From contig NZ_CP042163.1 of the NCBI RefSeq assembly GCF_007725405.1, positions 3,720,001 to 3,784,000 on the forward strand: a stretch of 64,000 bases of DNA, given 5' to 3'. Positions 33,187-42,675 of the stretch are shown one piece after another. Made by a program: the position numbers and the translations under genes. This stretch comes from Shouchella miscanthi (GTDB taxonomy: Bacteria > Bacillota > Bacilli > Bacillales > Bacillaceae_D). The stretch's first letter is position 1; the number at the start of each line of letters is the position of its first letter. The notes under the pieces were generated by a model that saw nothing but the letters and a program-made list of their open reading frames with translations, made no database searches and was not told where the DNA came from.

Positions 33187-34764
33187 TTACGATTCTATCT
33201 GTTTTTCTCTTCTTTCTTGCGTTGCATTCATACGCCTATACTGAGTTGGTGTGAAACCAACCTGCTTTTTAAAAACTTGCACAAAATATTTGTATTCTTT
33301 ATAACCAACATATTCGGCAATTTCAAACACTTTGTTGGACGTGTTCAGCAACAGCTCTACTGATTTTTGAATACGGAGACCATTAACATACTCTGAAAAA
33401 CTTTGCCCCGTCTCCTTTTTAAACAGCATACTGAAATAATTAGGTGTAATAAAATGGCGCTCCGCCACTTCTGCTGCTCGCAAATCGTGCTGATAATGCT
33501 TATGAATATACCGTTTCATTTTTTCAATCATCCAGTTGTTCTGTCCATCTTCTTTTAATTCCCCAAGTAAATGGATTAGATCGCAAAGGAAAAGCTGCTC
33601 AATGACATTAGAAGTGTTCCATTTACGTAGGTCCAGTTCTTCTTGTAACCGTAGCGCCACTCGATCAAAGGATTTAGTAGGCAACCGTTCTTGCAGCTTT
33701 CGTTTTAGCTCTTCTTCAAGACTCTGGCACGCTTCTACCATTTGGCTGAAAGACTGCCCTTTATCTAGTAACTTTGTCACCGTCTGATTTATACACGCTT
33801 CTAGCTGGCTTTCATCCCCTTTGAGGAGCGCTTCCCATAAACACAAACTGTGACTCTTCCAATCAACGGTTACTCTCTCATGCTCTCGACTTTCTATTAA
33901 TAGGCCACACCCTTGACCACGCACAATATCAAGCAGGCCAAGCCCTTCCTGGTAATGATCGTAGCATCCGGATAAAGACTGACCGATTGACGAACTGACC
34001 GCATGAATGGGGTAGGGACTCTGCTCCATGATGTCTTCCCATATCTCACGAAGCTTACCGCCTTCGAGCATGTCGGAATGATCACTATACACAAGGGTTA
34101 ATAGCTCATTTTCATGACCATAAAGAGAAACGTGTTCCATACCGTAGGCACTACATGTCTTTTCGACAACATGTCGTACCTCCTCCTGTACACCCTCAAA
34201 AGCTTCGCTTGGCAAGGTATTCTGTAGATAAGCGTAACCAGATACCTCGTTAATCAGTAGCCGGAATCGACCCGTCCATGGTTCGTTTTTTTCCTTTATC
34301 TGCTCAGATAGAGGGGCGTGAAAAAGCCTATGACGAAGCTGTTGCGCCATCCAATCTTGAAGGAGACTATTTTTCCGCTCTTTGTGTGCCACAATCTTGT
34401 TCGTTACTCGTTTGACGAGCGCCATTAATTCGTCTACATCCACCGGTTTAAGTAAATAGTCTTCTATCCCTAGTCGAAGTGCTTGCCGTGCATAATCGAA
34501 GTGATCAAAACCACTAATAATGATCATCTTTGTATCTGGCTTTTCATGAACGATGTGCTCTGCCAACGCGAGCCCATCCATTTCAGGCATGGAAATATCC
34601 GTTAGAATCAAATCGAATGGTTGATGTGCTAGTTTTTCTAACGCTTGCTTTCCGTTAAACGCCATGTCTACCTCCTGCACGCCAAGGCTTTCCCAAGGAA
34701 TCGTTTGAACGAGCCCTTGGCAAATCACTGGCTCATCATCTACAATTAGCATCCGTATGCTCAT
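33187..34764 (-). CDS. YesN-type response regulator with AraC output domain
   Basis: A 525-residue protein. The receiver domain (MLIVDDEPVICQGL, phospho-acceptor in DLILTDISMPEMDGL, KPVDVDEL) is at the N-terminus, a helical linker in the middle, and an AraC DNA-binding domain at the end (AAEVAERHFITPNYFSMLFK, then FEIAEYVGYKEYKYFVQVFK). ATG at 34764 has GAGGAGG nine bases upstream and overlaps the kinase gene by 29 bp. With the kinase it forms a YesMN-type pair that usually senses and activates uptake of an oligosaccharide. Confidence 0.92.
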   Translation of the reverse strand: MSIRMLIVDDEPVICQGLVQTIPWESLGVQEVDMAFNGKQALEKLAHQPFDLILTDISMPEMDGLALAEHIVHEKPDTKMIIISGFDHFDYARQALRLGIEDYLLKPVDVDELMALVKRVTNKIVAHKERKNSLLQDWMAQQLRHRLFHAPLSEQIKEKNEPWTGRFRLLINEVSGYAYLQNTLPSEAFEGVQEEVRHVVEKTCSAYGMEHVSLYGHENELLTLVYSDHSDMLEGGKLREIWEDIMEQSPYPIHAVSSSIGQSLSGCYDHYQEGLGLLDIVRGQGCGLLIESREHERVTVDWKSHSLCLWEALLKGDESQLEACINQTVTKLLDKGQSFSQMVEACQSLEEELKRKLQERLPTKSFDRVALRLQEELDLRKWNTSNVIEQLFLCDLIHLLGELKEDGQNNWMIEKMKRYIHKHYQHDLRAAEVAERHFITPNYFSMLFKKETGQSFSEYVNGLRIQKSVELLLNTSNKVFEIAEYVGYKEYKYFVQVFKKQVGFTPTQYRRMNATQERREKQIES

Positions 34765-36574
34765 GATCGACATCCTCCTCGTGAACGAATCGTTTTTTCT
34801 CCGCTTCACTTTCTATGAATGGCATACGAATACGAATATGTGCCCCTTCATCCGTTTCCATTGCTGTTAGCCCGCAGGTGAAGCCAAAGGTTTTTATGAG
34901 ACGTTGGTGTGTATTTCGTAAGGCGAAACCCTTTTCCCCATGATCTTGGTCATGTAATGCATGATTAAATGCGTTTACGTCCATATGAAGCCCGACGCCA
35001 TTATCAAGCACATCAATGACAACAGACGTCCCCTCACGATACGCTCGAATGGTGATGGTATTCGTTTGTTTTAGTTCAGTAAAACCATGACGAAGGCTAT
35101 TCTCCACTAGCGGCTGCAAAATAAGCTTTAACGTCAGGCTTCTTTCAATGCCTGCCTCCATAAAGACAGAGAATGTCAACTGATTGCCCAAACGCCGTTT
35201 TTGCAGGTCTAGATAGCTTTGAACATACGCCAGTTCATCTTTGAGAGGGATACATAGTTTTCCTTGACTGAGGCTAATCCGAAATAACTTCGACAGATGC
35301 TCAATACTTTTTCCAGTCTCAAATGCGTTCTCCAGCCTTGCTGTCCAGCGAATCATGTCCAACGTATTGTATAAAAAGTGTGGGTTCATTTGGCTTTGTA
35401 ACGCTTTTAATTCTGACTCTTTATTCTGAATTTCAAGTTTATATTTCGTCTCAATTAATCGCTGAATTTGACTAACGGCGTTATTAAAGCGAGATCCTAA
35501 TTGTCCGATCTCATCTTGCGAACGCACTTTCACGCGTGCAGCAAAATCCCCTTCCTCAAGACGCTTTGTCTCTTTTGTTAACTCTGTAATGGGTTTGATG
35601 ATGGTCAACATAAATCCAACAATGGCTACAAGACCAATCCCACCAGCCACAAGCATGATCATGTGCATTGTTTGCCGCATACCTTGAAATTCATTCAGAA
35701 TAAACTCTTCTTTTACAGTTGAAATAAGGGATAAGTCTGTACCCGCAACGTATCGTACCACTGCATAATACACATCGCCATCTTCCTCATATTGAAAAAG
35801 TGTGGCTCCTTCTTGCACGTTCTGAACAACGTCTTGATTAGCGAACTGATCCCCAACAAGATCGGCATTCCGATGAGAGAGCACGAGACCTTCTTCTTGC
35901 ATCAAAATCATGTCATCATTTGGATGTAAATAGCCACTTGTGATGTGGGAAAATAACTCTCGTTCATCTAAACGAATACGTACATCACCAATCGGTTCAG
36001 TAATATCGTACAGATTATTAATGATCCGAAAAAGCGAGACGATCGTATACTCTCCTGTCTCCCAGCCGCTTCGTGTGAGTACATAAGGGTCTGTCCATAC
36101 TGCCCTTCCAAGCTCACCTCTAGCCGCTTCTTCCCACTTCGTTTCATCCCCACTTATCCTTTCTCCAAGATGAAGTTGGGAGCCGTTCGTTCCTTCAATC
36201 TGCGCCGAGTGAAAGTACGGCTTATTATTCAGATGGAACGTAAAGAAGCCACGAATGTGATCCCTTAGCCGCTGCATCTCTTCCGGATTACTGCCATCGC
36301 CTTCAACAGGGAGGGTAAAGTATTGCCGAAATTCTTGGCTGTAGATAATGTAACTTGATAGCTCCTCTACTTCTTCCATGACCCCAAGCAAATTCGACTC
36401 AATATGGCGTAAATTTTGTTCATTCCGTTCAATGACTTGCTTTTCTAAAATGGAATTAGACTGATAGTAAACCAATAAGCTAATGGTTAATGCAGGAATA
36501 AGAATCAGTGACAATAAAATTAAAATCGACTTCCAGCGTAAACTCCAATGACGAAACGACACCCCATTTTTCAT
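34736..36574 (-). CDS. YesM-type membrane sensor histidine kinase
   Basis: A kinase of 612 residues: membrane helix near the N-terminus (ILILLSLILIPALTISLLVYY), an extracellular Cache-like sensor of about 260 residues, a second helix (MIMLVAGGIGLVAIVGFMLTI), a HAMP domain, the His_kinase motif ALQSQMNPHFLYNTLDMIRW, and an HATPase domain (LVENSLRHGF, DNGVGL). The frame opens at TTG 36586, but the ribosome binding site lies too close to it, so ATG 36574 is preferred. It signals to the YesN-like partner downstream. Confidence 0.92.
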   Translation of the reverse strand: MKNGVSFRHWSLRWKSILILLSLILIPALTISLLVYYQSNSILEKQVIERNEQNLRHIESNLLGVMEEVEELSSYIIYSQEFRQYFTLPVEGDGSNPEEMQRLRDHIRGFFTFHLNNKPYFHSAQIEGTNGSQLHLGERISGDETKWEEAARGELGRAVWTDPYVLTRSGWETGEYTIVSLFRIINNLYDITEPIGDVRIRLDERELFSHITSGYLHPNDDMILMQEEGLVLSHRNADLVGDQFANQDVVQNVQEGATLFQYEEDGDVYYAVVRYVAGTDLSLISTVKEEFILNEFQGMRQTMHMIMLVAGGIGLVAIVGFMLTIIKPITELTKETKRLEEGDFAARVKVRSQDEIGQLGSRFNNAVSQIQRLIETKYKLEIQNKESELKALQSQMNPHFLYNTLDMIRWTARLENAFETGKSIEHLSKLFRISLSQGKLCIPLKDELAYVQSYLDLQKRRLGNQLTFSVFMEAGIERSLTLKLILQPLVENSLRHGFTELKQTNTITIRAYREGTSVVIDVLDNGVGLHMDVNAFNHALHDQDHGEKGFALRNTHQRLIKTFGFTCGLTAMETDEGAHIRIRMPFIESEAEKKRFVHEEDVDHEHTDANCR

Positions 36575-36608
36575 CGTAAGCGACAATCCCTTTATATGAG
36601 TAGTTGGA

Positions 36609-36648
36609 AAAGAGCAGTACGATTCTACTGAAGAATGGTCTGCTCTTT
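36609..36648 (-). terminator. Hairpin after the binding-protein gene
   Basis: AAAGAGCAG and CTGCTCTTT pair around a 22-nt loop with a short T-run on the minus strand. It probably reduces, but does not stop, transcription from the binding-protein gene into the regulators. Confidence 0.6.
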
Positions 36649-36664
36649 GTCTTTTACTATAGCA

Positions 36665-37966
36665 TCATTGCGCGTTTACTGTATTTTGGATATTTTGCGC
36701 GGCCTCTTCTGGCGTTGATCGTCCAATCGTAATCGCTTGCAGCTCATTTTGCAGGACGTTGTTTACTGCCTGAGGAAGTACAGCATCATACACTGGTGCT
36801 GGCGGAGCTTCTTGAGAAAGTGCTAGCATATCTAAAAAGAGTGGATCAAGATCTGCATCTTCAGGCATATCGACTTCAGCAGCAACGACACGGCCTACAC
36901 CAATTAGCTCTTGATAAAATTCTTCATCAAACATCCATTTTAAAAATGTCTCAGCTGCTTCTCGTTTTTCATCCGATAAGTCTGCATTCAGCGACCATGA
37001 ATTCCCATAAACAGTGGAGATGGTTCCTGAATCCCCTAAAGGAAACGGAGCAATTCCAACATTCATGTCATCCGGTTTATTGGTCAAGATGCTAATCGCA
37101 CCCCAGTTCCCGTCAATGACCATGGCAGAGCGCTCTTGTAAAAAGTATTCAATCATTTGGTTATCATCAATCGTGTTCAAATCTTCATTAAAGGCGTCCA
37201 TTTCAACAAGCTCTTCTATCACGCCAAGAGCGTCAACGAAATCCGAATCTGTGAAGGATCGCTCTCCTTCAAGCACTTGTGGAATAAAATCATTGCCAGT
37301 AAACCGATCAGCAATTGTAGAAATGTAAACCGATTGTAGCACCCAAGAAGCAGAATTGCCTAAAGCAATAGGTGTCGTATCGTCTCCACGTAAATCCGTA
37401 ATCAGTTCCTTAAACGCATCATACGTCTGCGGAAATTCATCATAGCCCAATTCTTCAAGCATATCGACATTATAAAAGACAAAGCTCGTTGGATTCTGAA
37501 CAGAAGGAATGGCATACACCTCTCCATCAAACGTAAAATCGGCTAGGGCGTCTTCATTTAACAAACCATTGTCAGTCCAATTATCCACAATAGCGTTAAG
37601 AGAGCCTACTGCATTCCCATCGACAAGAGGTTGAAGTTCCGCTCCCGGCCACACTTGAAAAATGTCCGGCAGTTGTCCTCCTGCCGCTTGTGTATTTAAC
37701 CGCGTCCTATAGTCAGCATGCGGTGTGGTTTCAATCTTTAATTGAATGTCATCGTGTTCTTCATTAAATTGTTCCACTCGATCCATCGTTAATTTAAAGT
37801 CATCTCGATCTGGGTTCGCTGAAGCCCAGAAGCTCAGCTCTACCGCATCACCATTCCCTGACCCATCTGCATCTTCTGTACTTCCACCGCAAGCTGCAAG
37901 CAGTGTCAACATCCCAATCGTTGCACCTGTATAGACGATTTTCCCGCCTTTTAATCGATTCAACAA
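36665..37966 (-). CDS. Sugar ABC transporter substrate-binding lipoprotein
   Basis: A 433-residue extracellular solute-binding protein (family 1, MsmE/MalE-like). The N-terminus LKGGKIVYTGATIGMLTLLA followed by ACGG is a lipoprotein signal. FWASANPDRDDF and VWPGAELQPLVDGNAVG are characteristic of carbohydrate binders, and SAMVIDGNWGAISIL lies in the C-lobe. The start is TTG at 37966, six bases after AAGGGGGA. It heads the transport/regulation locus and carries its own cre site. Confidence 0.92.
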   Translation of the reverse strand: MLNRLKGGKIVYTGATIGMLTLLAACGGSTEDADGSGNGDAVELSFWASANPDRDDFKLTMDRVEQFNEEHDDIQLKIETTPHADYRTRLNTQAAGGQLPDIFQVWPGAELQPLVDGNAVGSLNAIVDNWTDNGLLNEDALADFTFDGEVYAIPSVQNPTSFVFYNVDMLEELGYDEFPQTYDAFKELITDLRGDDTTPIALGNSASWVLQSVYISTIADRFTGNDFIPQVLEGERSFTDSDFVDALGVIEELVEMDAFNEDLNTIDDNQMIEYFLQERSAMVIDGNWGAISILTNKPDDMNVGIAPFPLGDSGTISTVYGNSWSLNADLSDEKREAAETFLKWMFDEEFYQELIGVGRVVAAEVDMPEDADLDPLFLDMLALSQEAPPAPVYDAVLPQAVNNVLQNELQAITIGRSTPEEAAQNIQNTVNAQ

Positions 37967-37982
37967 GCTCACTCCCCCTTTT

Positions 37983-37997
37983 ATGAAATCGCTTTCA
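37983..37997 (-). promoter_or_regulatory. CcpA cre site before the binding-protein gene
   Basis: ATGAAATCGCTTTCA matches WTGNAANCGNWNNCW at every fixed position and is nearly palindromic. It lies 17 bp upstream of the start codon, a position where CcpA would block transcription when preferred sugar is present. Confidence 0.75.
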
Positions 37998-38084
37998 ATA
38001 TGTATTATGACAGAATCCATTCGTTAAAAAAGTCCATAAAATTAATATAACATCTATAAATTTATCGACTTCCATACTTAAAGA

Positions 38085-38127
38085 AAACCTCTAGTGTGCG
38101 TTTGGACACACTCACAGCAGAGGCTTT
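38085..38127 (-). terminator. Terminator after the hydrolase gene
   Basis: AAAGCCTCT and AGAGGTTT pair with an inner GTGTG/CACAC stem, followed on the minus strand by TTTTCTTT. Confidence 0.7.
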
Positions 38128-38181
38128 AAACAGTTATTAGAAATCGATCTTTCAAAAATGGTTTATACGACTTACACTTGT

Positions 38182-38994
38182 CTACAAATCTTCTTCTAAA
38201 GGAAAATGACCTGTATTCAGTAAATGAACTTCACAATCATTCAAGTCGTTTTGAAATGCGAGGGCGCCTTTAGGACCAAAAAATAAGTCGTTTTTACCCC
38301 ATGCTACCAATGTCGGGGGCTGATGGGATCGAAAGTATTCTTGCCAAACCGGGTAAAGTTTCACGTTATTCCGATAGTCATAATACAAGGCAAGCTGAAT
38401 CTCATCATTGCCTTCACGATTTAAAACGAATTGATCCATATTCCACGCATCCGGATTCATTCGTTCAGGGTTGCGAGTTCCGCTTCGGTATTGATGCTCC
38501 GTAAATTCCCTCTGTAGCAACGGTCTCAATTTATTTTTGTTCTCTTCCATCGGATTCTCCCAATACGTACGAATCGGGTCCCAAGCGGACAATAATCCTT
38601 CTTCATAAGTGTTTCCGTTTTGCGTAATGATTGCTTCAATGCGCTGCGGGTGCATAACTGCTAATCGAAATCCTATTGGCGCGCCATAATCATGGACATA
38701 GATACTATAGGTATCTAGATTGATTTTTTCAGTAAAGCTGCTAACGAGCTGCGCCAGATGATAAAAACTGTACTCAAACGTTTCCATACTCGGTTGATCA
38801 CTGTTTCCAAAACCAGGATAGTCAGGTGCAATAAGGTGGTAGTCGTCCATCAGGGCAGGAATTAAGTCTCGGTATATGTGTGATGAAGATGGAAAACCGT
38901 GTAGAAGGAGAATAGCTGGCTTCTCTCTACTTCCAGCCTCTCTATAAAATAAGTTGATGCCATTCACGTCTACATGCCTATAGCGTATTGTCAT
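38182..38994 (-). CDS. Alpha/beta hydrolase, Asp-nucleophile type
   Basis: A 270-residue hydrolase with oxyanion motif HGFPSSSHIYRDL, nucleophile elbow VHDYGAPIGF (Asp, as in haloalkane dehalogenases and epoxide hydrolases), and catalytic His in LNTGHFPLEEDL. The protein stops five residues after that, whereas relatives usually go on for about 15-20 residues as a last helix, so the C-terminus may be slightly truncated. It is transcribed divergently from the CGNR regulator, which probably controls it. The natural substrate is unknown. Confidence 0.8.
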   Translation of the reverse strand: MTIRYRHVDVNGINLFYREAGSREKPAILLLHGFPSSSHIYRDLIPALMDDYHLIAPDYPGFGNSDQPSMETFEYSFYHLAQLVSSFTEKINLDTYSIYVHDYGAPIGFRLAVMHPQRIEAIITQNGNTYEEGLLSAWDPIRTYWENPMEENKNKLRPLLQREFTEHQYRSGTRNPERMNPDAWNMDQFVLNREGNDEIQLALYYDYRNNVKLYPVWQEYFRSHQPPTLVAWGKNDLFFGPKGALAFQNDLNDCEVHLLNTGHFPLEEDL

Positions 38995-39150
38995 TTTTTT
39001 ACCTCTATTAGTTTTTAATCCATTAAAGCGCGTACCGTGGACCTCCTTTTTTATAACCCTTAAAATTAATTTATACCAGTTATAATACAGATGTTTTTAT
39101 AACTTGTAAACACAATTTTTAACGGTTATACTCTAGAAGAGGTGAAAAAC

Positions 39151-39723
39151 ATGCAAAAACTACTCTTCTCTTTAGGTGGAGCACCATGGATGAATCTAAT
39201 TAATACGGTTTATACGTCTGATAAACAAACAGTCGATACACTTGATGACGTAGATGCAACACGTGAATGGCTCATTGAAAATGCATTATTGCGTACACAT
39301 GACTCTTTCCAACATCAAACAAACGCAGAAGATGATTTTCTTATTCAACACCTAACGTCGCTCCGCACACTCTGCACGACGATCTTAACTGATTTACTGG
39401 AGAAGGGCAGTCTGTCTTCTTCTTCAAAAAAATTAATGAAGGAGTATGTAAAAGACGTACAGCTCGACCTTTCACTAGGTGAGAAGATATCGCTCCTATA
39501 CGAAGGAACGACCCTTCCACACCATCTCACGTATAAAATCGTTGAATCGATCCTTTCAACGGTGGACAAAGTAGCGCCTACCCGAATCCGAAACTGCGAG
39601 CATCATGACTGCCAGCTTTACTTTATTGATACATCGAAGTCAGGGAAACGACGGTGGTGTAGCATGGAACTATGTGGAAATAGACAAAAGGCCGCTGAGT
39701 TTTATGCACGAAAAAAGAAATGA
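39151..39723 (+). CDS. CGNR zinc-finger transcription regulator (ABATE domain)
   Basis: A 190-residue regulator. The N-terminal part is the ABATE ligand-binding-like domain (LGGAPWMNLINTVYT). The C-terminus is the CGNR zinc finger with metal ligands in CEHHDCQLYF and CSMELCGNRQKAAEFYARKK. AGAAGAGGTG serves as ribosome binding site for the ATG at 39151, so the GTG at 39142 is part of that site rather than a start. It is divergent from the hydrolase and likely regulates it. Confidence 0.88.
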   Translation: MQKLLFSLGGAPWMNLINTVYTSDKQTVDTLDDVDATREWLIENALLRTHDSFQHQTNAEDDFLIQHLTSLRTLCTTILTDLLEKGSLSSSSKKLMKEYVKDVQLDLSLGEKISLLYEGTTLPHHLTYKIVESILSTVDKVAPTRIRNCEHHDCQLYFIDTSKSGKRRWCSMELCGNRQKAAEFYARKKK

Positions 39724-39754
39724 ACTGAACGACATGTTTCAGTCCATTTCCTTT

Positions 39755-40395
39755 TCATTCTTTTTCCAACGTAATTAAACTAATACTAGGCATACTAAAC
39801 AATCGAAATTGAGCAAACCATGGTCCGCCTACGCCTAACCCTCCATTTACATATTGAACATGATGATCCTTCTTATGAACACCTGTAATAGTTGTTTTTC
39901 CAGGGAAGAATCCATGATTAAACGCGTAAAGGGGTCCTACAATCGGAAGTTTCCATTGGCCTCCATGTGAATGTCCATTGATGCTAACATCCCACTGTCG
40001 CCATTCTTCTCCACTATTACCTAACGCCGTTTCTTCAAAAAATTGGACTTCTTCACTTACCTGATCAATCGGTGTTGGACGATGAGCGATTTCAATGGTA
40101 AACGGGTCTGCTTCCTCTTCATAATTCTTTTTAAACTGCTGCTCCGCTTCGGTTAACGTACTCGGGATCGGGTCGTTACGACTTCGTTTACTGCTCGATA
40201 AGGATTTAGCGTTAACCCGCTAGACGCCCCATCTTTTTCAATCTCCCTCCCAGGATGTAAGGCGTTGCACCGTATTTGTCAAAAAGAACATAGATGGGAT
40301 TCCCTGTAACAAGGGCAGCCGTTGAATGATCAGCATCTGCACTTCCTAGAATGTAATACATGTCTTTATCCTTAGGCATCCCAGCAAGATAGTTT
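39755..40395 (-). pseudogene. Metallophosphoesterase remnant
   Basis: The minus strand encodes the C-terminal half of a calcineurin-like phosphoesterase in broken frames. Near the 3' end are GHSHGGQWKLPIVGPLYAF and VNGGLGVGGPWFAQFRLFSM, typical of this family. Further upstream KDKDMYYILGSADADHS is the GNHD-like motif in another frame, followed by a premature stop. The N-terminus is missing. The decay and deletion border the AT-rich cassette at 40.47 kb, so the cassette may have landed here. Confidence 0.8.
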
Positions 40396-40473
40396 TAGTG
40401 ATTAAATTCTTTATTTTTGTATCTCAATTAGCGATCCTTGTTTAAAGAAGAGGGAAATTAAACATAATTAACA

Positions 40474-41415
40474 TTAACAAAAGTGGAGTTTTCTATTTAT
40501 TTTTAAAGAATTGTTAATATCATAATTCATATTAATCACAGATCTTTCTAGATTTAGACTAATATTTTTATAGTTATCAGTCTCATTAAAGGAATATATT
40601 ATACTCCTTGACGCACTTATTAATGCACCTAAGCCGTCATCATTAAAAGCCTCAACTATATCTTCACCTTTTCCCCCTTGAACGCCATAACCAGGAACTA
40701 AAAAGATTGATTTCTTCATCATTTTTCTGAACTTAGATAATTCTTCAGGATGTGTCGCACCAATAACAGCTCCGAATGAAGAATATCCTTCTTTGCCAAT
40801 ATTGCGTTCGCTATCTGCATAGTCGTTAACCATTTCCGCTAAATAGTCTGCTAATGATTGTTTCTTGTTTATTTTTAAATCTAATATTTCTTTTGAAGAT
40901 TGATTACTTGTTTTAACTAGTGTGAACACACCCTTAGTTCCTTCGCTTGCGTTATTAATAAACGGATCTATACTATCACTTCCCATAAGAGGGTTAATTG
41001 TCATTGCGTCGACACTTTCATTATGAGTCCATTCATCAGTTGTTCCTAAATAAGCTTTAGCATACGCTTCCGCAGTAGAGTCAATATCACCTCTTTTAGC
41101 ATCTGCAATTACTATAAGACCATTATCTTTAGCATATCGAACAGTTTGCCAGAATACTTTAATTCCTGTTGCACCATAAATTTCAAAATATGCTATCTGT
41201 AATTTCACTGCTGATACATGATCCTTAATTGTATCTATTATTAATTTGTTGAAAGTCAATATTGCTTCAGAAGCTCCTGATACATTTTTACCAAAGTCGT
41301 TAGCTACTTCATCAAGAATAACTCTTGGTAATCTATTAATCATAGGATCTAAACCTACTACAATGTGAGATTTTTTTTCATTAACTTTTTCACATACTAA
41401 ATCTGAGAAGTTCAT
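40474..41415 (-). CDS. pyrF: Orotidine 5'-phosphate decarboxylase, long (group III) type
   Basis: A 313-residue decarboxylase of the long bacterial subgroup. VGLDPMINRLP, KLQIAYFEIYG, the catalytic DAKRGDIDSTAEAYAK, GAVIGATHPEE, FLVPGYGVQGG and ISASRSIIYSF are all intact, so it should be active on OMP or a close analogue. It is the last gene of a six-gene operon that also contains a second decarboxylase of another subgroup. A normal pyr operon carries a single short pyrF, so this is an extra copy with a special role. AT-rich codon use suggests transfer. Confidence 0.85.
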   Translation of the reverse strand: MNFSDLVCEKVNEKKSHIVVGLDPMINRLPRVILDEVANDFGKNVSGASEAILTFNKLIIDTIKDHVSAVKLQIAYFEIYGATGIKVFWQTVRYAKDNGLIVIADAKRGDIDSTAEAYAKAYLGTTDEWTHNESVDAMTINPLMGSDSIDPFINNASEGTKGVFTLVKTSNQSSKEILDLKINKKQSLADYLAEMVNDYADSERNIGKEGYSSFGAVIGATHPEELSKFRKMMKKSIFLVPGYGVQGGKGEDIVEAFNDDGLGALISASRSIIYSFNETDNYKNISLNLERSVINMNYDINNSLKINRKLHFC

Positions 41416-41418
41416 AGG

Positions 41419-42063
41419 TTATCTATCTCCCGCTATTTCTTGAAATTCATTTGAGATTCTTTCGATATTTTTCTTGAATTTAGAGACCGAACCAAACCGT
41501 TTACTAATTGTAAGATCGTCTGGATCGACAACTCTAGAGTAAGGTAGCATTGAGTGACCTCTAATTAAGAATGAAGCAGTTACTTCACTGCTAGGAATTA
41601 TTCTATGGAATTGACCAGCTGGAAAAAAGTATGCATCCCCTTCATGAAAAACATCTCTAGACAACAATTCCAAATTTATTTTACCATCATGATTAAATGT
41701 ATGATTGTATCTTTCTTGAGTGTAAGATCCTTTAATAATTATTGCCCCAAAGTTAAAACGATGATCATGTATTCTCTCGGTGTTATGACTCATATTTTTA
41801 CTTGCCTTCCAATAATGCAACCTCGCTCTAACATCTTTATTGTCCCAAAGTACATATTTTTCAAATCCTAACGGATGTACTTCCATTAAAGAAGCTATGT
41901 TTGACAAATTAGTCTCATCTTCTTTTAGAAGCTCATTTAACCACTGAGATATCGATTTTTTATCCACTGAACTCTTAATTACTTTCAATAATTCTTTTAA
42001 ATTCACGCCACTGTTTAAGGAATTAGTATCCTTTACTTCTTTTATAAATTCATTTATATTCAT
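41419..42063 (-). CDS. Cupin-fold protein, function unknown
   Basis: A 214-residue protein. The second half has a cupin barrel: RIHDHRFNFGAIIIKGSYTQ holds two His and FFPAGQFHRIIPS the third, which together could bind a metal. The helical N-terminal 70 residues are unfamiliar. It directly follows the kinase gene (one base between them) and precedes the decarboxylase by 3 bp. A metal-dependent oxygenase or isomerase acting on the pathway product is possible, but this is inference. Confidence 0.6.
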   Translation of the reverse strand: MNINEFIKEVKDTNSLNSGVNLKELLKVIKSSVDKKSISQWLNELLKEDETNLSNIASLMEVHPLGFEKYVLWDNKDVRARLHYWKASKNMSHNTERIHDHRFNFGAIIIKGSYTQERYNHTFNHDGKINLELLSRDVFHEGDAYFFPAGQFHRIIPSSEVTASFLIRGHSMLPYSRVVDPDDLTISKRFGSVSKFKKNIERISNEFQEIAGDR

Positions 42064-42675
42064 CTAATTACCTCTTTCAAGTAACTTTTTGACCGACCTA
42101 CAAATTTCCTCATGGATAATTTCCTTACTGTTTGATGCGTCTAAGATTAATGCATCTTTTGGTAGTGCTTCTTCAATAAAGAAATGTCTAACCTTTTTAA
42201 AAACAGAATCATCTTGCTCTTCAAATTTTAAATTTTCTCCATCTCTCATCATCACTCTCTCTAATGATTCATCTGGTTTAATATCTAAATATATTGTTAG
42301 ATCGGGGGTCTTAACTCCACTATTTAATTTTTTTATGTATTCTACTTCCAACCCTCGTGCAGCAAAAAAAGCTATAGAACTATACAAATACCTGTCTGAT
42401 ATTACAATTCCCCCTTCATTTAAATTAGGTTTTATAACTTCTTCTACATGTAAATGCCTATCCGCAGCCGCTAATTTAGCTAAGCCTTCCATGCTGATAC
42501 ATTTACCATTATCAAGATACAATCTAACTCTTGTATCATTTCTATAATTATCGGTAGGCTGTTTTGTTAAAATAACCTTCTGATCTAATCCTTCGAGCCA
42601 GTCTTTCAACAAATTAATTTGTGTTGTTTTTCCAGATCCATCTAATCCACATACTGCTATTAATAATCCATTCAT
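42064..42675 (-). CDS. Thymidylate kinase-like nucleotide kinase
   Basis: A 203-residue P-loop kinase with Walker A GLDGSGKTTQ at residue 10, VISDRYLYSSIAFF (the dTMP kinase DRY motif), AAADRHLHVEE and LDIKPDESLERV. It resembles dTMP kinase but the TKQPTDNYRND segment at the substrate pocket differs from the usual REPGGT. It may phosphorylate a modified nucleotide made by neighbours. ATGA overlap with the upstream gene. Confidence 0.82.
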   Translation of the reverse strand: MNGLLIAVCGLDGSGKTTQINLLKDWLEGLDQKVILTKQPTDNYRNDTRVRLYLDNGKCISMEGLAKLAAADRHLHVEEVIKPNLNEGGIVISDRYLYSSIAFFAARGLEVEYIKKLNSGVKTPDLTIYLDIKPDESLERVMMRDGENLKFEEQDDSVFKKVRHFFIEEALPKDALILDASNSKEIIHEEICRSVKKLLERGN

